Shown here one piece after another: positions 23,991 through 35,115 of a stretch of 64,000 nucleotides of DNA. The stretch spans positions 13,958,658 through 14,022,657 of the forward strand of contig NC_133659.1 of NCBI RefSeq assembly GCF_037893015.1, given 5' to 3'. Made by a program: the position numbers and the translations under genes. The notes beneath the pieces were generated by a model. That model had not been told where the DNA came from. It searched no databases and worked only from the letters and a program-made list of their open reading frames with translations. This DNA comes from Macrotis lagotis. Lineage: Eukaryota; Chordata; Mammalia; Peramelemorphia; Peramelidae. Within the stretch, counting starts at the first letter, position 1; each line of letters opens with the position of its first letter.

Positions 23991-24037
23991 AATATATACG
24001 TGTGTGTGTGTGTGTGTGTTTGTGTGTGAGTGTGTGT
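23975..24037. repeat. (CA)n-(GT)n inverted microsatellite
   Basis: A (CA)n run of about 14 bp, then aaatatatacg, then (TG)n of about 35 bp. The two arms are complementary and could form a hairpin. Confidence 0.85.
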
Positions 24038-24209
24038 GGTGAAGCGGATAAAGGAAGAAAATTGCTTGCTAATCAAAAAAACGTTGAAAAATGTAATCTT
24101 TTTTGTAAAAAGGCAGTCAGGGAAGCCATAAGGCAAAGGGGAGAAGGGGGAACTTTTCAGGTGTGAGGGAGAGACAGTGAAAAGAGCACTGAGTCAAGAG
24201 ATTAAGAAT

Positions 24210-24960
24210 CATATGTTGGTTGGTTGTTGATCTTTGTTCTCAAAGAGAACCAAAAAAGCATCACTATGTTGGAATCAAGATAGTATGTGAACTTGGAAGA
24301 TTCTACGACAGGTTGGGCATAAATAGTCTATATGAACATTTGGAGATTGCTCTAAATCTGTCCAGTTCACATTTCTTTTGAGCCTCTGCAATGTTACTTG
24401 GCTCATAGTGCACAGTGCCTTCTTTGGTATGGAAACATCACATTGGGGAGTCCTTTGCCATTGTCTTCGATGCCCCACAATCAATTCCAAAGTTCTTAAG
24501 AGAGACCTTGAGAATGTCCCTGTATCATTTCTTCTGATCACCTTGTGAGAATCTGTCTTTCATGGTATCTATAAAATAATCCTTTTAGTATTTAAACAAC
24601 AGGACCAGCCCATTGGAGTTGTCACTCCCTGCAGTAGAGTTTGAATATTTAGGAGTTTAGCTTCTTTGTCTGGCATCTTCTGCCAAGTGAATCTTCCTAA
24701 GACAATTCAAACGGAAGTGATTCAGTTTCCTGGCTTGGTGCTGGGCAACTGGCCAGGTTTTGGAGCATATAGCAATGAGGTCAGCACAATGGCTCTGTAG
24801 ACCTTCAGTTTGGTGGGTAGTCTTTCCCTCCCACACTTTATTTCAGAGCTTCTCAAACAGTATGCTACCTCTGGCAATGTGTGCAACAACCTCATTATCA
24901 GTGATAACATGCTTGAAAAGTATACTGCCAAGGTAAGTGAACTTATCCAGTATTAAACAG
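24210..24960 (-). mobile_element. Non-L1 LINE, C-terminal ORF fragment (I/Jockey-superfamily type)
   Basis: Minus-strand frames read in order FTYLGSIL, DNEVVAHIARGS, KTWPVAQHQARKLNHFRLNC and GTVHYEPSNIAEAQ, with frameshifts. These match the post-RT C-terminal region of a LINE found widely in animals (DKFTYLGS, DDEV, ARKL-HFH, GAALYE). The element ends at its plus-strand left edge with ttctcaaagagaacc. Clade name (Vingi or similar) is uncertain. Confidence 0.65.
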
Positions 24961-25679
24961 AAATAAAGTAGACTCTGCCCTCAAATAGTTTTTACTCTGT
25001 CAGAGGGTGAGGTAGGAGAGGAAGAATGTGAGGACAAGAGAAAGATTCATTTTATTGTACTCAGCCCAGGTCAGACCACATAGACTGTGATCAGTTTTGG
25101 GGGACTACATTTGGGTAATCATGTAGACAAATGGGACCAGAGAGGTTATCCACTCTAAGCCTCTCATTTTGTAGATGAGGAGTCCAAGGCCAAAAAATGT
25201 TCAATGTCTCATCCAAGTTTATAGTGCCAGAATATTGTAGCTGCTTTTTGGGGGGACTCAAAGATTTGAAGCAGATCATTCAAAAGATACCAAAATAAGG
25301 AGACTTTTGTCATTTTATAAGTAATGCAAAGGAAGATGCTTCATTTGATTTCCACTTATGATGGAATGGGTTGGGATGCATCATGATCATAGTCACCCAA
25401 GAGGCAAGGATTAGAAAAATCCTCAATATAACTACTGTTTAAGCCATGGCAGAAAGAGATGGAGAATGATGACCTCAAGAAAGGTGATCCAGTGTCCAGG
25501 TTATAACTGGGGAGGCCTCTAACCACTCCTTTCAGTTTTATATGGACGTACATGGGTTGTACCAGCCAAGAGGACAACTTCCACTATCTCTGGGCTCCAC
25601 CTCTTCTTCAACTGCCACATTGCCACTCTGGTGGAACCAGCAACTCTGTGAGACCTAGAAAATTCTACTCCTCATTGAT
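24961..25679. other. Unassigned intergenic sequence
   Basis: An L3/CR1-like fragment may lie near 25110-25220 (ctcattttgtagatgaggag). Nothing else is recognised. Confidence 0.4.
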
Positions 25680-25900
25680 GACACACTTGGCAGGAAGGAC
25701 TCCCAACCAGTTTTCAACTAATTCTGATCTCAATTATCTTTGTATCTCCTTCTCCTTACCTTTGAGTGGATATCCCTCACTTCTGAGGACATCAAATGTG
25801 TTGTCTTCTCTCATTAGAATGTAAGCTACTTGAAGGTGGGGACTGTTTTACTTGCAAATCTCAAAACCTAGTATGTAGCAAGAATTTACTAAATGTTCTA
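25680..25900 (+). mobile_element. L2 3' fragment
   Basis: ctcattagaatgtaagctac, gaaggtggggactgttttac and aaaacctagtatgtagca are L2 3' end landmarks. Confidence 0.65.
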
Positions 25901-25904
25901 TCTA

Positions 25905-25982
25905 ACCAACTATCCATCTATCTATTCATCTATCTATTCATTTATTCATCATCCATCATCTATCTATCTATCATCTTCCTTC

Positions 25983-26057
<75 letters not shown>

Positions 26058-26095
26058 TTTTCTATCTTTCTACCTACCTACCTACCTACCTATCT
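25905..26095 (+). repeat. Compound tetranucleotide microsatellite (ATCT)n-(CTTT)n-(CTAC)n
   Basis: An irregular (TCTA)n portion is followed by (CTTT)n from about 25985 to 26056 and (CTAC)n up to about 26090. The CTTT block is pure pyrimidine on the plus strand. It directly abuts the 5' edge of the LINE at 26095. Confidence 0.95.
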
Positions 26096-27427
26096 TCAGG
26101 AGAAATATCAGGAGCAGATCAGAAGTCTGTATATAATGTTTGTAGATCTGACCAAGGTGTTTGACGCCATCAGTCATGAGGCCTTGTGGAAAATTACATC
26201 AAAATTTGGTTATGTGGAGAAGTTCATCAGTATTGTACATTAATTTCATGATGGCATGCTTGCCAGGGTTCTGGATAGTAGATGATTTCCCAGTCATCAA
26301 TGGAATGAAAAAAAGTTGTTTCTGATATTTTCAGTTATGTTGTCAAATGCCTTCAATAAAGCCTCATTGGCATCAAGATCAGCTACTGTATTGCTGGTAA
26401 ATTCTTTAACTTGAAAAGCTACAAGCCAAGACTAAAGTGGAGGAAGTGATGGTGCATGATTTTTGAGTTTGAAGATAACTGTACTCAATGCAGCTTCTGA
26501 AGCTTAGCTGCAACAAAGTGTGGATTGGTTCTTTGCTGTTTGTGTTAATTTTTTACCTAATAATTAACACCAAGAAAACTCCACCCCTCTATATGTGGAA
26601 ATTTTGGTTACAGCACCACACCCTCTATATGTGGAAATTTTGGTTACAGCAAATGGAGAAGCTTTGAATACTGTGGACAAGTTCACTTATCTTGGCAGTA
26701 TCATTTCCATGGAGGTCCACATTGACAATGAGGTTGACACTAGCATTGCTAGAGCTAGCTCAGTATTTGGGAGGCTCTGAAAGAAAGTGAGAGAGAGAAG
26801 ATACTACTGAACTGAAGGTTTAAAGAGCTATTGTGCTTACCTCATTGCTATATGCCTGTCTCACCTGGGCAGTCTACCAGCACCATATCAGGAAACTGAA
26901 TTGCTTCCATTTAAATTGTTTTAGGAATATTCTGATGATCCACTGGCAGGAGAAGATACCAAACATTGGGTCCTTTCTTGAGATATGCCTAACATTCAAA
27001 CTGCAGTATAAGACTGTGCAAATCCAATGGGCTGCCAAATGTATTCTTGCCAAAAAAGACTATTTTATGGAAAACTCACACAGAGTAAGCTCTCACAGGG
27101 GATGAGAGAAAAACAATAGAGGAACATCCTGAAAGTCTTGCTAAAGAACTTTGGAATGGGAGACACTGGCACAAGACTGCCCAGTGTGGCGTGCCATCAT
27201 CAGAGGGTGCTGTGCTCAATGAGAAAGGTAGAGTGGAAGGAAGTCAAAGGTAACGTGAGATACATAAATTTTGAGACATCTTTACTCCAAATGTTCACTT
27301 GGACTTGTGCTCAACTTGTGGTGGAGATGCTGAACTGGGATTAGTCTGATTAGCCACAGTTGGACGCATTGTAAATTGACTCTATCATAGTGATGTCATT
27401 CTGCTCCTCTTTGAAAATGAAGGACAA
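26095..27427 (+). mobile_element. Non-L1 LINE, RT to C-terminus (I/Jockey-superfamily type), degraded
   Basis: Frame pieces in order: EQIRSLYIMFVDLTKVFDAI (RT block with F-x-D-x-x-K-x-F-D), HEALWKITSKFGYVEKFI, VDKFTYLGSIISMEVHIDNE, VDTSIARASSVFGRL, LTSLLYACLTWAVYQHHIRK and HWQEKIPNIGS. The catalytic FADD-type motif region (near 26470) is degraded. Stops and frameshifts show it is dead. It ends gaaaatgaaggacaatag, followed directly by a TCTG/CTAC repeat. Confidence 0.75.
26585..26651 (+). repeat. Short tandem duplication, 31-bp identical copies
   Basis: Two identical 31-bp segments starting ccctctatatgtggaaattt are at 26585-26615 and 26621-26651, separated by 5 bp, inside the LINE ORF. Confidence 0.9.
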
Positions 27428-27525
27428 TAGCCGTCTGTCTGTCTACCTACCTGTCTATTTGTCTGTGTATGTGTCTGTCCATCCACCCATGCATCTCTCC
27501 ATCTCTCTTTCTCCTTCTATTTGTC
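27428..27525 (+). repeat. (TCTG/CTAC)n impure tetranucleotide tail
   Basis: cgtctgtctgtctacctacc and similar units start immediately at the LINE 3' end. Confidence 0.8.
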
Positions 27526-27884
27526 ACTTTCCCTCTTTTCCTTTTTCTCTTTCTCATGTTTCATATTTTGTAAGAAGGGCCAAAATCTACCTTAGAGGTG
27601 CCCAATTGGTTTCTTACATCTGATACCACAGATTGGAAGGTGCCACTTACCAAGATTTCATGGAGCATGAAATAGAGAGATTCCCAAAAACGAGTAGACC
27701 CATTACAAGAAGGGAAAGACACACACAAAAAAACTCCACAACCAACTAAACAAACAAAAAAACCAGATACCAATGGTGATATTGGTATTCGTGTCTTGTT
27801 TTGGGTTTTTCTAGACTCCCAAGATCATTCAGCAAGTCAGCAATAGAACTGACCTGCATATTTCCAATTCACTAGTTTTTCACT

Positions 27885-28175
27885 CATACCTTGTTACTGT
27901 TCAGCCTAGAAAAGAGAAGACTCGGGGAGCGTATTATAGCTGTATTCATGTAAGAAAGGATATTCATGTAGGAACAGGAACTAGACTTGTTTTGCCTGCT
28001 CCTCAGATGACAGAACCAGTGGGTGGAAATCATAGGAGGCAGATTTCCAACTTGATATAAGGAAAACCTTTAAACAATTAGAGTTAAGCAAAAGTCTAAT
28101 GGCTAAATTAAGGAACTGGTAGAGTACTCCCTTGCTAATCTCCAAGGAAAGAGACTATGTATCTTGATTATTAGA
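27885..28175 (+). mobile_element. L3/CR1-type LINE 3' fragment
   Basis: gttcagcctagaaaagagaa, gactcggggagcgtattata and ggaaaacctttaaacaatta follow the L3/CR1 3' region in sense orientation. Confidence 0.7.
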
Positions 28176-28289
28176 ATGCTATTGTGAGAGATTTCGCTTC
28201 ATACTCTGACTGGAACCTTTAGCTCTATGTAAAAGCTTCCTTTGGGTCTTGATGTTTTTATTAATACCTATAAGCTCCTCAATAGTATT

Positions 28290-28510
28290 CATTGTTCAGT
28301 CACATCTGACTCTTCAGGGTCCCATTTGGGTTTTTCTTGAACAAAGATGCTAGAAATTGTTTGCATTTCCTTCTCCATGTGATTGGACAGATGAAGAAAC
28401 TGAGGCAAACAGGGTAAAGCAACTTGCTCAAGGTCACACAGTAAGTGTCTGAGAACAGATCTGAACTCAGGGAGATGAGTCTTCCTGACTCCAGGCCTGG
28501 TGCTCCTTGA
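28290..28510 (-). repeat. CORE-SINE (MAR1 type)
   Basis: On the plus strand: cagtcacatctgactcttca, gatgaagaaactgaggcaaa, tcaaggtcacacagtaagtg and cttcctgactccaggcctgg. Confidence 0.75.
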
Positions 28511-29600
28511 ATTTTACTGCCTAGAATGTCCTCATTAACAGAGAAAGATGGACCTGGAACCCTTTGTTTCTCAAAATTGAGGAAATGGTAGGGGACTCTC
28601 TTACAGGAAAAGGGTCAGAGGCAGAAGGTTGTTCTAAGATGAGAAGGCCTTAGGCCAGAGGGATGAGAGTGATAAAGAGTAGTGGTAAAAAAGAACTCAC
28701 AAAGCCTTGGATTTGTTGATTCTCCAGTGTGATTTTTCTTTCTTAACTAGCCTGTTCCTGACTGAAGGGGAAGGGTTGGCTAAGGGAAATTTATTTCCCC
28801 AGGTCAGTTAATGATTCCAATCATTAGGGACATCCAGGAAGGAATGGACAGTTCAACAGTACAGCCAGCCCCTGCTGCTAGCATCACCTTGGGATTATAT
28901 TTACAGTAGGATGCTGTGATAATATGGCCTCGGGGATGCCTTCTGCCCAATCTCTGATTCTGGGAAGTTTTCTCTGGAAAATAGATTTAAATGAGATCAT
29001 CTCTGATGTCACTTCTAGCTCCAAATCATTTGATCTTTATTGTACAATACAGACCCTAACTGGAATTTGAATTTGAATCTCTAACTGAAGTGGGAGAACA
29101 TTTCTACTACCCTATGGGCTCCTCCTTGCCTCCAGGGTCCAGGCCAAATTTAAATGCAGGTGACATCAGCCTCTAGTGACTTCTCACCTTTTTTTTCTCT
29201 TTTGCTTCCTGCCTTTTGCCTTCCCCAGCCCTCCTACCCTTCCTTCACTTTGTAAGAAGTATTCTTGAGCTACCCTTTGGTTTTCCAAAGCCCCTCTCTC
29301 CTCCTTTATCCAGAGTCAGAGCCTATCTAAGACTGTTTTCTTCTGAGATCTATCAGGCTCCAAAATTGCCCCTCCCTCTCTAGTCACTTCCTAAAGAACT
29401 AAAAATATAATTTCTTCATTAGTATTAGTGTACAGTATGATTGTTTGATTGAGTAAAGCAAATTTTATTTAATAGAGTCACAGAGGAAAAGGATCTTAAA
29501 CACCATTTAGCTCAGAAAAGGAACCAGAGACCCAGAGAGATAGGGCAAAGAAGGCAATCTGATCAGATAATTCCTACCTTGATGAGAACAAGGGGATAGA
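28511..29600. other. Mostly unassigned intergenic sequence
   Basis: Small L3/CR1-like pieces occur near 28975-29040 (gagatcatctctgatgtcac) and 29470-29560. No gene is recognised. Confidence 0.4.
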
Positions 29601-29604
29601 ATCG

Positions 29605-29890
29605 AGGTTAGTTGATGATTGAGACTGATGTTTGTCCTTTGTTCTTTTTTTACTAAGACAATGGGGTTAAGTGACTTGCCCAAGGTCACATAGCTAAGTA
29701 AGTATTAAGTGTGTGTCTGAGCCCAGATTTGAACCTAGGTACTCCTGACTCCAGGGCTGGGGCTCTATCCACTGTGCCACCTAGCCACCCCTGTCCTTTG
29801 TTCTTGAAGATCATGACAACAGGCAGGTGATGCCATGACATACAAATGAACTGAGTTTGTGTGAGGGTGGCTGCATTAAGAGCCCACTTT
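29605..29890 (-). repeat. Long tailed SINE, partial, interrupted by a younger SINE
   Basis: Tail-side sequence gtcctttgttcttgaagatc and tgatgccatgacatacaaat match the family at 37720-38020. The copy is split by the insertion at 29647-29791. Confidence 0.6.
29647..29791 (-). repeat. tRNA-derived marsupial SINE nested in a tailed SINE
   Basis: The exact 14-bp duplication tgtcctttgttctt is at 29633-29646 and 29792-29805. Confidence 0.88.
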
Positions 29891-30233
29891 TTTCTCAGGA
29901 GCCACCTGGGAGTACTGACATTTCAGAGAAAGACTCAGATGGATTTCCAATTGATTAAATGTGGTGAGGTCAACAGGAGACTTTTTGTTATCAAGTCAGG
30001 AAAATTATTAAAATGAAATTTATAATGGAAATATTTTAATTATATGTTTTTATTGCTCTGACCTAATCCCTAACCTAATATCTTATTTTGTCAGGAAAGG
30101 GAGTTCTGGTCTTCAAAGACTGATCCCAAGGAACTTAAGGAACAAGTTGCATCAAAGACGAAAGTGGACTCCCTCCACTGAGGACCAGTCTAACTAAGTT
30201 CTAAGAGACTCATCACTTTATTGTAGATAAATA

Positions 30234-30234
<1 letters not shown>

Positions 30235-30266
<32 letters not shown>

Positions 30267-30267
30267 T
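30235..30267 (+). repeat. (GT)n microsatellite
   Basis: A GT/AT run of about 16 units. Confidence 0.9.
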
Positions 30268-30529
30268 CCTAAGATGTTGCAAGGGTAGCTATCTGCATTA
30301 GTGGGGGGCAGGGAGTATGCGTACCAATACCAATGAAATCATTGATCCTTACAATATTTTGTCAATAAGTTTTTTCCCTTGAGATTTTTTTAATCAGCAT
30401 GAATAGCTTTGTGATGTACAAATAATATGAATTCACCCTTATCCTCTAAAACTAAGGGGTCTAGAGATAAAGTTAATAGAACTCTGAGAACTTAAGCCTT
30501 CTGTCTGAGTGAAAATTCTATTTCCAAAT

Positions 30530-31460
30530 GACTGGGAGCTGGCACATTCCAGTGTCTGAATGCCAGCAAGTCACGATGTTGCCATTTCCTTGTTGATGGT
30601 CCTGCCAACTTCCCCCTGAAAGGGTGCTGCATTTTATTAGCCATAGGTGTGGTAAAAAGGGTTTTAAATTAGCAGTTTCATCCATCAATTAGCAGCCTGG
30701 TGTTCTAATTTGAAGGTGAGCTGTCACACGATCTCTGGAGCTTTTTCACCCTTCCTATTAAACTAAAGTAGGTCAGACAGCTCTTTGTGGCCATTCCAAT
30801 GGTCTGCTCACAGTCAGTAACTGTGCTGATGCAAGTAGCTTCTTAACTTTTACAGCCTGCTCACACTTTCCATGATAGGTTTTTAGAGGTCCTTGAAATA
30901 ACCAGCATTTGACCTGATTTCATCATTTCTAAATGCTTTCTGTAGCAGCTCCATTTATGGACTCTCTCCCCTGGGTGCCACTGTACTGGGAGAAAGGATG
31001 CAGGGGGCCTCTGTGGGTCTGTTGCTATTGTTGTCATTCCCCATCATCCTTCCCTTCCCTCTCAATGTTATTATCACTGCTCACACAGTTAACCTGTCTG
31101 TAAAGATGGAAAGAACAAGGCTAAATGTCTAACTCCATCTCATGTTCTCTCCATTGGCGGTCACTCCCTGGGGATATCACCAAGCTCCTGTGACTTTCAT
31201 AAATGGTGGATCTGACCTCTGTTTGTTCCAAACGATCCAGAACCCCCAGGCAGCTAAGGAATAGCTTTTAAGGACATCAACCCTTAATTACAACGGGACC
31301 TCTAGCTGGTAAAATTACAACACAATTGAACAAAGGCTGGCATCACAGCTGCATTCTTATCACAATTTCCCCGGTGAAAGCAAGACAGGAGAGATTCTTT
31401 TTGTGTCTCACTTCCACCAACACTTTGCTCTACTTCCATAGTAAGTGGGGGAGCTGGTCA
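30530..31460. promoter_or_regulatory. Repeat-free stretch, candidate conserved non-coding element
   Basis: No SINE, LINE or microsatellite is recognisable over about 930 bp. The sequence has balanced composition and several ATTA/TAAT homeodomain-type cores (cattttattagccatag, tcaattagcagcctg, ttctaatttga, ccttaattacaac). The regulatory role is inference only; alignment to other mammals is the test. Confidence 0.3.
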
Positions 31461-31689
31461 GGAGAAATCAGGGCTGGCTCCCTTCCCCAACTTCCCTTTG
31501 AGTCTCTTTAGGTGACTTCACTTCCTTTCCTCATCCTTCCCAAGAATTTTACAGATACTCATTAAGGATTCCTTTTTAAGCAGAGTGTGAAGATTTAGGA
31601 ATAGCTGCAGCATCAGGGAATGTGAGAAGAAGTGAAGGCTGATTCTTTCCCAGCTGCCAGCTTGCCCCAAAGGGCAGTCATATTGCAGA

Positions 31690-32300
31690 CTGTCAGTGGG
31701 CCAGTCAACAAATTTTTATTAAGTCCCTCCTTTATATAGGTGCTGTGTTCACCAAATTCTTGGAATCTGGAGAAAAAGACAAAGAATCTCTTCTTGTGAG
31801 GAGCTCCCATCCTAATGGGGGAGACAACATGTAAGAACTGTGAACATCAAAGATATAAACAGGATTAATGGAAGGCAGTCAAGGGGAAGATGGAGGCAAA
31901 AATGGCAGGTTTCCTAGAGAAGCCATCTTTGCACTTCATCTTTAAGTAAGCCTGGGAACCAAGATCAGGAAGGGAGGAGAGAGAACATTCCAGAAATGGC
32001 AGATAGTTGATCAATCAATCAATCAAATTGATTAAAAAGCCTACAATATGCCATGTACTATGTTAAGCACTGGTTACACAAAAAAGAGGCAAAAGACAAT
32101 CCCTGCCCTCAAGAAGCTTTACAATCTAATAGGGGAGTCCACACACCAATTTATAGAAAGTAAGCTGTGTCCTGGAGAAACAGGAAATAATGAGCAGAGG
32201 GAAAGCAATGGGGTTAAGAGGGTCTGGGGAAAGCTAAAGAGTTGGGGCATAGACTCTTATGAATGAGTTATATAGCAAGTAGGTCAGTGTGGCGGCTAAG
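31690..32300 (+). repeat. Old dispersed repeat, two tandem-lying copies, family not assigned
   Basis: Copy one holds aaatttttattaagtccctc and ctcccatcctaatgggggag. Copy two holds gccatgtactatgttaagca, caatccctgccctcaagaag and ctttacaatctaatagggga. The same motif order recurs at 41930 and 43385. Confidence 0.55.
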
Positions 32301-32509
32301 TGAATGGTGGGTAGTAGAAGGCAGGAAGGAGCCGAGTTGTGGAGAGGGCTTTCAGTGACAGACAGAAGAGTTCTATTTGCCAAATATTCCCCTTCAAACA
32401 TGGCACCCAACATTGATCTGGAACTTTGGATGGTGTGACCAGGATGAGTGGAAGTTAATGCCCATGAGCCAATGGCCATTACCTTCTATGTGCCGTCTGA
32501 CCTGACCCT

Positions 32510-32960
32510 TTTTTGCTTTTTGTCTTCTCAAAGAAGACTATGACAGGGGCGGCTAGGTGGTGCAGTGGATAAAGCACTGGCCCTGGAGTCAGGAGTACCT
32601 GGGCTCAAATCCTGTCTCAGGCACTTAAGAATTACCTAGCCGTGTGGCCTTGGGCAAGACACTTAACCCCATTTGCCTAGCAAAAATTAAAAAAAAAAAG
32701 ACTATGACATCAGGGAGGAAATGCTATGCCATGCTTGTGAATTGGATTGGTGTACTCTGCTAAGTCACCAGCCTCACTTTCTCCTCTGGAGTCATTTGGG
32801 TCCAAATGTGGATCAGGATGATTGCAGATAGTCCTGGATGTGAGATAATTGGGGTTGAGTGACTTGTCCAGGATCACACAGCTAGTAAGAGGCAAGTGTC
32901 TGAGGACAGATTTGAATTCAAATCGTCCTGACTCTAGAGGTACCATCTTGCTGCCATAGC
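32510..32960 (-). repeat. Long tailed SINE interrupted by a younger SINE
   Basis: The tail lies at 32515-32545 (gtcttctcaaagaagactat). The body and tRNA-like head resume after 32709 with tcagggaggaaatgctatgc, ctaagtcaccagcctcactt and ggatcacacagctagtaaga. Confidence 0.7.
32546..32697 (+). repeat. tRNA-derived marsupial SINE nested in a tailed SINE
   Basis: Full length from ggggcggctaggtggtgcag to a poly(A). The exact 12-bp duplication aagactatgaca is at 32534-32545 and 32698-32709. Confidence 0.9.
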
Positions 32961-32964
32961 TGAA

Positions 32965-34284
32965 CCTTCTACTTGTGTTAGAGCAACACAAGTTAGCTTT
33001 AGCTTCTAAGGCAGCTGCGTCTCCTTGTTGGTTTACAATGAATACAGGGTCAGTTAAAAATATTATATTTCACACAAACTGCTCTCAGGTCACACCATCT
33101 TCTCTGTCCCTGTTCCTGTATCTGCTCTGACTTCATGGAATTCAATGTATCTTAAGAAAGAAGAGGAAAAAACCGTACCTGCTATTCCTGCTGTACAGAT
33201 GAAAAGAATAGCAGGTTGTGCATAGCAGATTTGCAGGTTAGTGCATACTCATCTTTTTATTGTACTCTTATGAAAATGCTTGTTTTATTCCAAAAAATTT
33301 TAAAAATCTGTAAAGAAAATAAAAATGTTTAAAAAAAAACAAAAATTAAATATGTAAAAAGAGACTTAGAGATTCTCTGTCATTCATTTTACAAAGGGGA
33401 AAGCTAAGTCCCAAAAAGGGGAAGTATCTCACCCAGGGAACGGAATCATTGAACCCAGTTACCAAGACTGCAGGGTTCTGTTCTCTTTTTTCTAACCCCA
33501 AACTGGGATCTCTAGCCAGATTTCACAGACTCTGTGACCTTGGATGGGCAAAAATATGCTATATTTATTTGAAATAAGCTCTATTTGAAATTTCCTCTTA
33601 TTTCTAAGACATTTTTCTAAGGATTTAATCAGACTAATGGAAAAGGGGGCCAGATTAAGGTTCCTCACAAGGTTCAGAGGACCTCTCTATGTATCACTGA
33701 GTCACTAAGAATGATGACCAGGACAGGACCAAGATAGATAAAGAGATAAATGTGAGGGCATTAAATCAACTTAGACATCCTGAGGGCTAACTTAAGCACT
33801 GAAATTCTAGAAGCAGGGTAGGTCCCCAGAGAAGGCTGCTCAGGTCAAGTCATCACAGAGATTGCTTCAATAGATATTTTTGGGGCAGGGAGACCTTTCC
33901 AGTGTTCCTAAAATAATGGTCTTTGGTATTTGGGTTTTTTCCTTTTGGTTGGAGATCTATTCTTTCATTAGGGTAAAGAATTCCCCTTTTTCAAAAGAGA
34001 TTGACAAGTAATCTGCAATTCCTAGTCTGAGACAATTGTTTGGGGGCACTGAGCAGTTAAAGTGACTTGTCCAGGATGCCAGGGCCTGGTCACAAGTAGG
34101 GCTATAACTCGTCTGTGTGGCCTCTCTCTAAGAGTAATGATACTGAGAACTTTAACAATGAGGACCACTTCTGTGGAGGTGCCTTTATGATTTTATCTGA
34201 GAAAACTCACACTCCATTGGTCCAAGATCAGAACTTAATTCCTTATGTTAGACGATCTAGAGGACCCTGGTTTCTTGATTGCCC
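32965..34284. other. Mostly unassigned intergenic sequence
   Basis: An A-rich retroelement-like 3' end may finish near 33350 (gaaaataaaaatgtttaaaa). A MIR/L3-like piece lies near 33370-33480. Nothing else is recognised. Confidence 0.4.
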
Positions 34285-34295
34285 TTAGAGGACCG

Positions 34296-34298
<3 letters not shown>

Positions 34299-34370
<72 letters not shown>
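34299..34370 (+). repeat. (CT)36 microsatellite
   Basis: 72 bp of uninterrupted CT lie between the left target duplication of an L1 3' end and its reverse-complement tail. Confidence 0.97.
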
Positions 34371-34373
<3 letters not shown>

Positions 34374-34677
34374 TACTTTAATTAATTAATTTATTTTTGA
34401 ATTTTACAATTTTTATCCAATCTAGCTTCCCTCCCCCCACCCCCACAGAAGGCAGCCTGTTAATCTTTACATTGTTTCCATGCTATACATTGATCTCAGT
34501 TGAATGTGTTGAGAAAGAAATCATATCCTTAAGAAAAAAAATAAAATATAAGAGACAGCAAGATTACATAATAAGATAGTTTAAAAAAATTAAACGTAAT
34601 AGTCTTTGATCTTTGTTCAAACTCCACAATTCTTTCTCTGAATACAGATGGTATTCTTCATCACAGTTACCCCCAAA
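34303..34677 (-). mobile_element. Very short L1 3' UTR insertion with target duplication
   Basis: 34385-34665 is the reverse complement of the L1 3' UTR seen at 13480-13850 (gtttccatgctatacattg, tgttcaaactccacaattct). The duplication ttagaggacc(g/a)ctactct, 17 of 18 bp matching, is at 34285-34302 and 34678-34695. Confidence 0.82.
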
Positions 34678-34695
34678 TTAGAGGACCACTACTCT

Positions 34696-35115
34696 TGAAG
34701 ATGTGTGACAGAGGTCAAGTCCCTTCCTCTCCCTTGGGCTCAGGTTCCCCTTCTGTAAAATGAGAGGTATGAATTTCATGGGCTGAGATGCCTTCCAGCT
34801 CCTAGGGGTTTGTGACCCTATGAATTGCTTTAAACAATTCTGCTTCCCTTTTGGCCTCAGTTTCCTCAACTAGGAATCCCTTCCAGTGCCATATCTATGG
34901 TCCAAAGTCACTTACAGCTAACAATCCTCAGTTTCTCCATCTGAAAAAGGAAAGAGGTCATATCAGATGTTTTCTGAGGTTCCTTGAACAACTTTGAGTT
35001 TATGACCTGGGTTTAGATCTCAGCTGACCTCAGGCAAACCACTTTAATTTCCTTATCTGTAAAATGAGGGAACTGGACTAGATGCCTGGCCTCTAGAATC
35101 CTGAGAATATGCAAA
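34696..35115 (+). repeat. Two MIR-type fragments
   Basis: 34700-34825 has gaggtcaagtcccttcctct and ctgtaaaatgagaggtatga. 34985-35110 has cctcaggcaaaccactttaa and ctgtaaaatgagggaactgg. Confidence 0.55.

Noticed and set aside
25796..26243. Overlapping frames with Phe/Leu/Ser and Tyr/Leu/Pro repeats
   Set aside because: The central part is the CTTT/CTAC microsatellite; only the last 40 residues are real LINE sequence.
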